A stretch of DNA of 64,000 bases from Diphasiastrum complanatum (Eukaryota > Streptophyta > Lycopodiopsida > Lycopodiales > Lycopodiaceae): positions 47,260,516 through 47,324,515 of the forward strand of contig CM055100.1 in NCBI GenBank assembly GCA_029204225.1, read 5' to 3'. Under the pieces are notes generated by a model. That model did not search any database. It was not told the origin of the DNA and saw only the letters and a list, made by a program, of their open reading frames with translations. Below, piece by piece: positions 44,712-54,861 of this stretch; position 1 is the stretch's first letter; every line of letters starts with the position of its first letter. The position numbers and the translations under genes are program-made.

Positions 44712-46282
44712 TTGTTCTATAGATACTGCAAACAAAACAACCACGAAATACAAGACTGCCAAATACTTCAAGAAAAGAACAACAACAAAGGGCAGTCGAA
44801 TCAAGTGGCAAATGCAGCTGCAGAAGTTCCACAGCCCATTCAAGAAGTGGATCATGATGCCTTCATGACCAACCATCAAGGAGCATTTGTCGACAGTTCT
44901 TGGTTTCTGGATTTCGGAGCCACTCAATACATGACTAGCTCGATTAGCTGTTTCGAGTCCTATACACCTTACAGTACCCAGAAATTTGTTCACCTTGGCG
45001 ACAATAGCACACAAGCTGTTGAAGGTGAAGGAATTGTAAGATTATGCTTTGCAAATGATCAATCTAAGCTACTCTCCAAAGTTCTATATGTAATTAAGTT
45101 ATCCACAAATCTGCTCTTTGTAAGCAGAATCACAGATCTAGGACACAGAGTGGAATTTGAATGTGATCAATGTAAAGTAGTTGATAGGACAGGCAAGATC
45201 CTAGCACTCGAAAAGAGGCATGGATACTTGTATAAATTAAGTCGTTGCTTTTCTGCCTCTAGTCAGGCTCTCAATACTTCAATTCAATCAAATAAAGGTT
45301 TACTTTGGCATTATAGACTTGGTCATTTAAATTATGCTGCTATACAATGAATGTCTAGACAATCTATTATTCTTGATTTTGACTATCCTTGCGAAACAGT
45401 CAAGCTACCTATCTATCAAGAGTGTCTAGTTGGAAAACAAACTAGGAAGCCATTTAAGTCAACACATCAGCATATTGCTAGAGGATTGCTAAATGTTGTA
45501 CATTCAGATATTTGTGGCCCTATGAAAAATCCTTCGCTGAAGGAAGCCAAGTATTTTATAATTTTTATTGACGAATTCTCGAGAAGAACGATGGTGTACT
45601 TCATAAAGAAAAATCAGAAGTCTTCAACTACTTCAGAATCTTTAAGGAGCGTGCAGATAAGGAGACTGAAAGGATGATCAAGGCCCTAAGGTTAGATAAC
45701 GGTGGAAAATATATTTCTGTCGAGTTCAAGGAGTACTGCCAAAGCCAAGGCATTGAGCAGCAATTCATCACTCCTTACAATCCTCAGTCTAATGGCCTAG
45801 TTGAGAGGAAGAACCAAACTCTGGTCGAACCTGCTAAGTGTATGCTAGCACATGCATTGTTGCCTAGGAGGTTCTGGGCTGAAGCTGTCTCCACTGCAGC
45901 TTACATCCAGAACAAATGTTTGACCAAAGCCCTCTCAAACAAGACACCCCACGAGGTGTGGACAGAATCCAAGCCTCCTTTGAAAAACCTAAGAGTGTTT
46001 GGGTGCATTGCCTACGCGCAGATCCCAAAGGACACAAGGAAGAAATTGGACTTCCAAGGTCTAAAGACCATCCTGATCGGATATACTTCATCTGATAATA
46101 CCTACAAGTTGTACGATCCTTATATCCAGCAAATCTTGTATAGTCGGAATACAAACTTTATCGAGGATCAGTTCGTCGACCTCAAAGGCAAGGATATTGC
46201 TCAAAAAGAACCTTCATCACCTGCCATTGACACGACAATCCGAGCTTCTGGCTCAAGAATGTCTATTGTCGACCCACTTTGA
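44712..46282 (+). pseudogene. Inner copia protease and integrase
   Basis: After the knuckle come a protease region (FLDFGATQYMTSS; the usual D-S/T-G is changed to D-F-G), the pre-integrase zinc module (LLWHYRLGHLN... CLVGKQTRKPF) and the integrase core (HSDICGPM, YFIIFIDEFSRR). A frame break lies near 45640, then LRLDNGGKYIS and NPQSNGLVERKN. The integrase acidic residues D, D and E are all visible. A stop at 45348 splits the pre-integrase module. Confidence 0.92.
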
Positions 46283-46432
46283 GACATCGAATCAGACGAA
46301 GATGTTGCTACTACCCAACAACATATCCCAGGAGCAGTTCATCAGTCGAATCCTCCTAGAAGATCAAGCCAAGTGCGAACACAACCCACAAGGTATACTC
46401 CTGAGTCTGTCTGTCTTTTAATGTAGGAATCG

Positions 46433-48004
46433 GCTACAGTCGAAGAGGCACTTAGCCAACCAAAATCTGATCTCTGGAGAGAAGCTATGGACAGAGAATA
46501 TTCCTCTCTGATCAAGAATCAGACATGGTCATTAGTCGCAGCTCCTATTGGCTGCAGTATTATTGATTGCAAACGGATCTTTAAGGTCAAATATAACGCC
46601 AACGGAGCGATTGATCGAAGGAAGGCTGGACTGGTAGCACGAGGATTCACCTAGGTTTTGAATGTCGACTACAGTGAGACTTTTAGTCCAGTCGTCAAAA
46701 ATTTGTCGATCCGAATGCTCCTATCTTATGCTGTAGCTGCCGACCTCGAAGTACATCAACTTGATGTACAAACAGCCTATCTGAATGGAGTTATACAAGA
46801 AGATATCTACATGATCCAACCCAAAGGATATGTTCTGGAAGGCATGAAAAATCATGTCTGTAAACTCCATAAAGCATTGTACGACTTGGAACAGTCTACC
46901 AGAGCTTGGTTTCAGAGTATCAACACATTCCTCATTGAACAAGGATTTAAACCAAGCACTGCTGATTGCAACGTTTATTCAAAGTCAGTGCTGCAATCCT
47001 TCATTATCATCACCTTGTATGTTGATGATATGTTGCTCTTCAGCAACAATGCCATATGGTCAAGGATTCAAAATAGATGTTGTTCTTAGAATTTGACATG
47101 ACTGATATGGGCGAAGCTCACTTCTATTTTGGAATTCAAATCCACAGAGACAGAGCAAATCAACTGATTTACATCACTCAACAAAGGTATCTTCATAATG
47201 TTCTTAACAGATACAATTTGATGAATTGTAAATTAGCTCACTCACCAATGGATCCAGGCCTACATTTACCAATGTTCCCAAACAAAGCAGGAAGAGGAGC
47301 AGATGAGAGAATACCCATATCGATCGATACTCGGATCTCTCATGTATGCAATGGTCTGTACAAGGCCAGATATCTCTTTTGTTGTCAGCTCACTCAGCCA
47401 ATACATGGCTAATCCTGGAATTAGCCATTGGAAGGCTCTTATTCGAGTCATGAGATATATTCGAGCTACCATGGACCAGTGCATCTGCTATGGAGATGTC
47501 AGCAACGACAATCTTCATCAGCTCAATGGATACTCTAATGCAAGCTGGGGAGGAGATGCAGACCATCGTATGTCCACATCTGGATTTACATTCTTCTTCA
47601 ATGGCGGTCCTATTTCGTGGAACAGTCGTAAGCAAACCTCTATCGCACTTTCTTCTACTGAAGCAGAATATATTGCTGCTTCTCAATCTATTAAGGAAGC
47701 GTTTTGGTTGAGAAATTTGCTGTCAGACATCAATCTGTATCAGTACAGCCCTACAATTTTGTTTTGTGATAACCAAGTGCAATTTTCTTATCGGCCAACC
47801 CTAGATTTCATTCTAGGAGTAAGCACATTGAGATAAGATATCACTACATCAGGGGCAAGGTTCTCGACAAAGAGGTAAGCTTAACGTGCTGCAGAATGTA
47901 GGACATGGTTGCAGACATTTTTACGAAAGCACTCGGTGTTAATGCACACAACAGATTTTGTGCATTGCTAAGTCTGAAGATCAAGACATTCACGGATCCA
48001 AATT
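46433..48004 (+). pseudogene. Inner copia reverse transcriptase and RNase H
   Basis: RT shows WREAMDREYSSLIKNQTW, RKAGLVARGFT followed by a stop, QLDVQTAYLNG and the intact catalytic LYVDDMLLFS. A frame shift near 47075 precedes FDMTDMGEAHFYFG. RNase H shows YSNASWGGDADH (the expected Asp of D-A-D-W is Asn), ALSSTEAEYIAAS and CDNQ. A further shift near 47800 precedes KHIEIRYHYI and DIFTKALG. It ends just before the polypurine tract TTGAGGGGGGG (48003-48013). Confidence 0.92.
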
Positions 48005-48013
48005 GAGGGGGGG

Positions 48014-49096
48014 TGTTGGATTTACTCCTCCTACTCTCCTAAATCCCAGTTTTAGTCTGCCTCCATTCATGTTGCATATTTCTCTAATGTTGTCACGCAG
48101 TTTGCATTTTCTACATGCAAATTCGCACAGACGAAGAAAAGGCGAATGATATGCAACACTGTGTTCTTACATAGGTCATGGTGATAGGCGAAAAGAGGAC
48201 ACTACCTTACTGAATGCCAAAGGTGCCCTAACAGACAAAGCACCCTATAAATCTTATCCTAAGGCCATTCGTAAGAGTGACGCACTTTTGTGTCATCACC
48301 AACGTTCACTTCAATACTGGCTGACGTCGTGCCCTTTTTACGCTCACCCCATGCAGTTGCGCTAGCAAATTGGACAATGATTGCAGCCACCCACAATCTC
48401 TTGCAGATAGCATATCTACTCTGTACTTGCGCATCTGCACACCTGTGATATTATGTATATATATTGGATACCATCTACATATTCGATGATGATGATGATT
48501 AGATGATCAAGTGAGTGAAGAAGAGACTAAGAGAAGATGTTTCATTCCTCATTACAGACAAAATAAGCTTCATAGGACACGTGGTTTCGGCCGCTATTGT
48601 ATTGTGCTCTGCCGCATTATTAACTTGTATACATGATATACTTAATCTGAGCTCTTTGTTCTGCATTCAGATCTGTGTTAATATTGCTATGCTTGTTCTT
48701 CATTTTGTCTGATCTTTCTAGTTGCTCTTTTTGGTAATAGACGATCAACTTTTAGTCTTGCCTTTCGCAAATAATTCGCGACTAATTATCAGTCGAGCAT
48801 AGTCTAGCTCTTCGCGAATCATTCGCGATAGATAATTTGTCTTGCAGTTCACGACAAATTATTCATCTAGCGCTTCATCCATTTAAATGTTTGGCTACGT
48901 AATCTAGAATGACTGTGATTTCTATCACTAAAGTTTTGTTCATTCTGATAGGCATAGTCATGCTTAGGAAGAGAGTCATTTAACTCATTCCGTTGCGCAC
49001 GAACATTTTCGTTCAAGTTCACTTCTCGTTCGTTTTTTGTTCGAGTTCGTTTCTTGTTTGTGTTCGTCATTTATTCTTCCTCCCTCTCTCCCAACT
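48014..49096 (+). mobile_element. Inner copia 3' LTR
   Basis: 1,083 bp, starting TGTTGGATTTACTCC after the polypurine tract and ending CCCAACT (the 5' copy ends CCCAACA). CTTAC follows at once (49097-49101). It is slightly longer than the 5' LTR because of small indels, for example near 48440. Confidence 0.93.
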
Positions 49097-49360
49097 CTTA
49101 CAAATTTAGATGACACGGTGTATAAATACATCATCATAGCACACTCTATGTGATGTTCCGTCCATGAGACGAATGATTTTGAGCCTCCAAGTTACGCCGC
49201 CATTTTGGGTGTTACTTATTGTTGTGCTTCGGTGTAATATAGCAACAATATGATTTTCTATCTGTGTATAATATAGATGAATGCTTATTGTGATTTGAAT
49301 GCACTTCACTTCTGTTTGATCATGCTTGTTTAGTCACTTTGATCAGAATACAGACGTGTG
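49097..49360 (+). mobile_element. Outer copia element, 5' LTR, second part
   Basis: It resumes after the inner element with AAATTTAGATGACACGG and matches 54575-54861 of the 3' LTR, including the TATAAATACATCATCATAGC promoter-like stretch. It runs straight into protease sequence at about 49372 with no primer-binding site or gag between. The LTR end and those parts were therefore removed by a deletion. Confidence 0.88.
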
Positions 49361-49371
49361 CTGATGTTTGT

Positions 49372-52080
49372 GCGACATCAACTTCAGATACACAAGAGAT
49401 AATTCTTGATTCAGGTGCAAAGTCACACTTTGTGGCAACAAGACACATGATCATTGACTATCAAGAATCAGAATCTTCCAGATATATAATCTTGGGAGAC
49501 GGTTCCAAACACAAAGTTAGCAAAATTGGAGGCACCAAAGGAAGAGACAAAAGGTGCGATGATGCTCTATACATGCCCACTCTTCAAAAGAACCTACTAT
49601 CTATTGCTAAGATGGTAGATGCAGGACTAACAGTCACCTTTGAAGGTGATACTTGCAAAGTGTTTGAATCTGCAAACACTTAGCTTGTCACCATAGGAAA
49701 GCGAAAGGGGAACCTGTATCACCTCAGGATACGAGTACCTTCAGAGCAAGCTCACCAAATCAATGAATCGATGGATATTACATGGCACAGGAAGCTGTAT
49801 CACATGAATACAGTTGCTCTATACAACGCTAGCCAGAACAGAGCATTCACTGGTGTCAATATCAAAGATGTAGCATGCTTGAAATCCTGTGATGCCTATA
49901 ACAAAGACAAGATGTCACGTATACCATTCACCGAGGACTCTTTTAGAACGAAAAAACTCCTGGAACTGGTACACTCTAGCATCTATGGACCATTTGATAT
50001 GGTCTCCCTGGGAGATTCAAAGTACTACATCACTTTTATTGACGACTTCAGCAAGTTTGCGGCCGTGTACTTTATCCACAACAAGTCAGAGGCCCTAGAC
50101 AAATTCACAGAGTTCGTGAATTGGGCTGAGAAATGGACTGACAAGAAGGTGAACAATTGAGAACAGATAGAGGAGGAGAATACATCTCCAAACGCTTTGC
50201 AGAGTTTTGCACCAGCAAAGGCATACTTCACTTGAAGACTACAGCCTACACACTACAGCACAATGGTGTGATAGAGAGGAGATATCGGACTCTCATGGAA
50301 GCTACGAGATCCATGATGACCTATTCAAAGACATCAAAATTTTTATGGGCTAAAGTAGTAGCTACAACCAACTACATGTAGAACAGGACAGGTAGATCCA
50401 GTGTTGCACATACCATGCCACACGAGGTTTGGTGGGGCAACAAACCAAGTCTGACACATGTGTGCATTTTTGGATGCGTCACATATGCCCACATTCCAGA
50501 TCAAAAAAGAAAGAAATTGGATGAAAAGGTGGAGCAGAGGTTCCTCGTAGAATATGATATTCATTCATCATACTACAGAATCTATATGTCTGACAACAGA
50601 CAGATCAAGACTGTCAGAGGCGTCAGATTTGATGATTCAAAGACAATGGCTGACGGAGATCCAGTTGGCTACGAAATCTTGACCAGAGGCTACTATGACC
50701 TACCAACATCTACGGAGGGAGAGGACCTTGAGCATTCAGAACAAGATGCTCAAATTCCAGATGGATAGCATGACTATTCAGACGACGAGCAACAAGGCGC
50801 ACATCTTGTACCCAGGACACCTGCTACTCACCACAATTAAGCAGTCAGCAAAGGCAAGCCCATCGATATGACTCTCCAAGAAGATCCAGGAGAGAAAGAA
50901 GAGCACCTGTCGAATTTGTACCTGATAGTAGCCTCTATATCAGAGGAGTTCTGTGGATTTGGAGGGGAACCTCAAATATATGAGGAAGCTATCAACTGTC
51001 CAAATAAGGACAAGTGGATTAAAGCGATGGAAGATAGGATGAATTCCATGGAGCAGAACAATGTATGGAATCTGGAGCCATTACCAACAGACAAGAAGAT
51101 TGTAAAGTGCAAATGGGTTTTCACTGTACAAGTATGGACCTGATGGCAACATATCAAAATACAAGGCCAGATTGGTGGCAAAAGGTTTTTCTCAGAAGTA
51201 TGGTGTTGACTATACTGAAACTTTTTCTCCAGTCATAAAGCATTTGTCCTTACGCTACTATTTTCATATGCAGCAGCATACAGTCTCAAGATCCACATAG
51301 TGGATGAAAAGACCGCCTTCCTACACGGTGAGTTGAATGAAGAGGTCTATATGGACCAACCATTAGGATTCATCTGCTCATGCTTTGCAAACTACGCCTG
51401 TCGAATGCAAAGAATTATATACGGATTGAAGCAGTCTACCAGACAGTGGTATAAGAAGAAGGATCACACTCTCAGATCCTTAGAATTTCAACCATTGATG
51501 GCCGACTACAATGTCTATACAAAGGTCACAGATGGGAAAATCATAATCAGAGTAGTATAGTGGATGACACTTTGATCATGTCCAGAAGCAACGAGCTGAT
51601 TGCTCAAGTGAAGCATGATATTTCACAACATTTTGAAATATCAGACCTAGGGGAACCAAGATGCTACCTAGGATTGCAGGCTTATAGAGATCTTGATGAA
51701 GGGAAGCTGTATCTTCACCAGTCAAGATACATCCAAAAAATCATTGATGATTTTCAAGTGACAGACTACAAGGGAGCTAATACGCTGATGGTAGCTGGAA
51801 CAATTCTGACCAAGCAAGACTTCCCGCAGAATGCAGAAGAGCAGGAAGCCATGCAGAATGTGCACTATAGGAGGTTAATTGGATCACTCATGTACTTGGT
51901 AGATAATACATGCCCTGACATTGCTTATGCAGTTTTCAGAATGATCCAGTTTAATATCAATCCAGGCCCTACGCACTGGAAGATAGCCAAGAGAATTCTG
52001 CAATACCTTCAACAAACGAAGGATTATGGGCTGTGCTTTTCTCAGCATGAAAGATTCCAGATCAAATCCTACAGCAGTCA
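49372..52080 (+). pseudogene. Outer copia pol: protease, integrase, RT, start of RNase H
   Basis: The reading holds protease (EIILDSGAKSHFVATRHM), the pre-integrase module (ITWHRKLYHMN, CLKSCDAYNK), integrase (VHSSIYGPFD, YYITFIDDFSKF, then RTDRGGEYISKRF) and RT (KCKWVFTVQ with a shift, DEKTAFLHGELNEEVYMDQP, YGLKQSTRQWY). At the catalytic site one base is lost inside the Tyr codon of YVDD, so the frame breaks exactly there and resumes as DDTLIMSRSN at 51563. RNase H begins (IGSLMYLVDNTCPDIAYAV) but is cut at KSYS, about 52078. Multiple stops are present and gag is absent. Confidence 0.9.
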
Positions 52081-53009
52081 AAAACACTTAGAAAATGATT
52101 GTGGCCAACTCTCCCACACTGTCACATTTTTCATAGAAATGCAAACAATGTGACACACTATCTTATAAATGCCTTAGAAATATTTTCTGGCCAACCGATT
52201 CACTTTTCACCTTTTGGAAAAAAGCGACATTGTCATCAAATGCCTTCCAAATAAAAGCGTAGGGGCCCTTGAAAAAGTGACACTACCTTTGAAGAAACAA
52301 CACTACCCTTGAAAAAGCGACACTGCTCTTAAAATTGCAAAAGTGTCTTTTTGCAAAATGCGAAGGTCTGCAATGTGAAGGCACTGTGCAATGGGTAGAA
52401 GACGGCTAATGCACGGAGAGGACGGAGACATGAAACTAGAATTAGTTTTGATTAAGCCTAATGCATTTCTTTTTATTAGATCTTTTAACTTAATCAGTTT
52501 CTTGGAAAAAAAGGGATTAACAAAGGATACAAGTAGATGAAGACAGTCATGGACACAGAATAGACAGAACTGTAAAAGTCTGAGATAGCTCCAAAGTGAG
52601 TTTACAAATTAGCAGTAGCTAGTCATATTATTCGTGAGAGAGAACATCTCTCTCGCGCCAACGTGCTGATCTGGGAAACAGACAACGCTCAAGAAAAATA
52701 TTGTGAATTTAGTTCTGATAATAGAAGCGATTTTCTCAATGCTATGTTCTATGATGTGTATAATCTACAATATTGGAATGCATGCTAGCAGTAGATAAAT
52801 TTCCGCTATTATTTTACTCAACATTATCTGTTGTTTACAAGTCTAATTATTACAACAGATCGTTAGAAGTGATCTGAGGCTTGGAAGAGAATTAGACCGT
52901 AGTCAGTAGTAGTAGCTACTCCTGCCAAGTCGACTTTATCCGACCTTCATCGCTGGGAACGTCACAGACTCCTATCAGCGGAGCTGTTTCACATCCCCTC
53001 AGGTTTTGC
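52081..53009. other. Interposed non-coding DNA between two pol fragments
   Basis: This joins an RNase H cut at its first Asp region to an RT fragment that starts again at ADCNVYSKH. It has LTR-like traits: a TG-rich start near 52096, a TATA-like CTTATAAATGCC near 52160 and a GAGAGAGA...TCTCTCTC inverted repeat near 52635-52660. No terminal CA, primer-binding site or target duplication was found. Three degenerate tandem copies of a 20-21-bp unit (TTGAAAAAGYGACACTRC) occur at 52270-52334. Confidence 0.5.
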
Positions 53010-53813
53010 AGGCAGTTCAGCTGACTGTAATGTTTATTCCAAGCATATGGGTGTCCATTCAGTTCACATAGCTGTTTACATAGACGATGCATTTATTTTG
53101 TCTAACGACACTTTTCTACTGCACACACTAAGAGTGATCTGTCAAAGGAATTTGACATGACTGATCTAGGCACAGTTCTTTGCTAGGATTTTACATTACT
53201 AGAAATAGACTTCAAAAAAAAATCTATCTTAGCCAACAGACATATCTAACAGGGATTTTAGAAAAATTTCATATGTTTGATTGCAAATCAATTGATAATC
53301 CAATGGATCCAAATATAGTATTGACCAAACCTACTTGTGCTGATTTTGAAAGTGAAGTACTCGACTTAGCGAAGTACCCTTATCATTCACTTATAGGATC
53401 TTTGATGTATGCGATGCTATGTACTAGACCATATTTAGCATACACTATTAGCACGTTAAGTCAATTCATGTGTAATCCTAGGCATGTCAAAAGAAGCAAT
53501 ATGGATCAGATTATTACTTCATGACTTACATCACACTCAGTTTAATGCAACCACCATTCTGTGTGACAAATTGAGTTGTATTTCACTGTCACTAAATCCC
53601 AAATTTCATGGCAAGTCTAGGCACATAGAAATCTAGTATCATTTTATTCAGGAGAAAGTTTTCTTAGGGCAAGTGATTCTTCAGTACTGCTCCACAATAG
53701 AAAAGGTTGCAGACATCTTCACTAAAGTGCTTCCTAGGATCAAGCATCAAAAGTTTTTCAACATGCTGAACCTGACGAAGATACCAAGGCACCAACCGTG
53801 ACCTTAAGGGGGA
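53010..53813 (+). pseudogene. Second copia RT/RNase H fragment and polypurine tract
   Basis: It starts inside RT (SSADCNVYSKHMGVH and AVYIDDAFILS, the YVDD box as YIDD) and continues FDMTDLGT, LGFYITRNRL and SLMYAMLCTRPYLAYT. Decayed RNase H with a KSRHIE-like region and a DIFTKVLP motif follows. It covers the same pol interval as 51490-52078, so the two cannot be successive parts of one gene. It ends at the polypurine tract TTAAGGGGGA (53804-53813) of the outer element. Confidence 0.85.
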
Positions 53814-53814
53814 T

Positions 53815-54861
53815 TGTTGGAAATTAAGTCCACAGTTGTCTTCTTGGTGAATACAGTTTCTATTTTCAAGATTCTTCATGTACGTTTATTGATCAATGAT
53901 CATATGCAACCTCTTTTGGGTTCTATGTCTATTCATCTGATGCCTGCAGGAATCATAAAGTTTCCTATTTTGCTATTTTGCAAAATTGCTCTCATTCTAT
54001 GTGCAGAACCATGTCTGGTAAAAGACACAGGTTTCCGGAAGCAGTTCAACAACCTGCAATTTCTACACAGAATCGAATCAAATCAGCCGAACTATTTGAA
54101 AGAAGACTTCATCGACTTTCTGGCTAATCTACATGAAAGGGTATCCATTCCCATCTAATTCTGCATTCGAATGTCAAAGCATCATGAAGAACATCGAAGG
54201 CCTGATCACCCTTGACTTCTTCAACAATCAAGTCACTCGACACTGAAGTCTTTGAAGTCTCGGACTAATTCGAAAACTTCAAGAAAGTCACTATTTCTCG
54301 ACAGCAACTTCTTTTCAACTATTTGAAAGAAGTCAACTTTTTGTCGGCTATTTCACCTTTTTCGCCTGTTTTGCAAAAGTGCGACAAAACAATCACTTCA
54401 ACAAGTGAACTGTTTGGGTTTTTCGCATAAAATGCGAAGAGAGAGGAAAAGGGCGAAGGTCGTCTATTTTAACGAGAAACGTATCATCCACGTCAGCGAT
54501 CTCGAGTCGCCTGACCATATATTTAATGTACAGCTGTCATCATATGTCAAATACTTCCAAAGTACAGGGACTTACATAGTTAGATGACAAACATTCATTG
54601 TAATTAGATACAGGGAGGCGGTGTATAAATACATCATCATAGCACACTCTATGTGATGCTTCGTCTATGAGACGAATGATTTGAGCCTCCAAGTTATGCC
54701 GCCATTCTGGTTGTAACTTATTGTTGTGCTTCAGTGTTATATAGCAGCAATATGTTTTTCTATTTGTGTATAACGTAGATGAATGCTTATTGTGATTTGA
54801 ATGCACTTCACTTCTGTTTGATCACACTCGTTTACTCACTCTGATCAGAACACGGCCGTCT
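53815..54861 (+). mobile_element. Outer copia element, 3' LTR
   Basis: It begins TGTTGGAAATTAAGTCC after the polypurine tract. It is uninterrupted and so shows what the 5' LTR looked like before the inner insertion: GACTTACATAGTTAG at about 54568-54582. Similarity to the 5' copy is lost near 54861. The expected flank ACTGT (41952-41956) is not found next to it, so the end is approximate. Confidence 0.88.

Larger units (their letters stand above)
42777..49096 (+). mobile_element. Inner Ty1/copia element, structurally complete, 6.3 kb
   Basis: Both LTRs, the primer-binding site, gag, protease/integrase, RT/RNase H and the polypurine tract are present in order. CTTAC flanks the element at 42772-42776 and 49097-49101. 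Cutting out the element and one CTTAC restores the outer LTR, as its uninterrupted partner near 54560-54600 shows. Every coding domain carries stops or shifts, so it is not autonomous. In the first 110 bases the two LTRs differ at about ten positions, all transitions. Confidence 0.95.
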
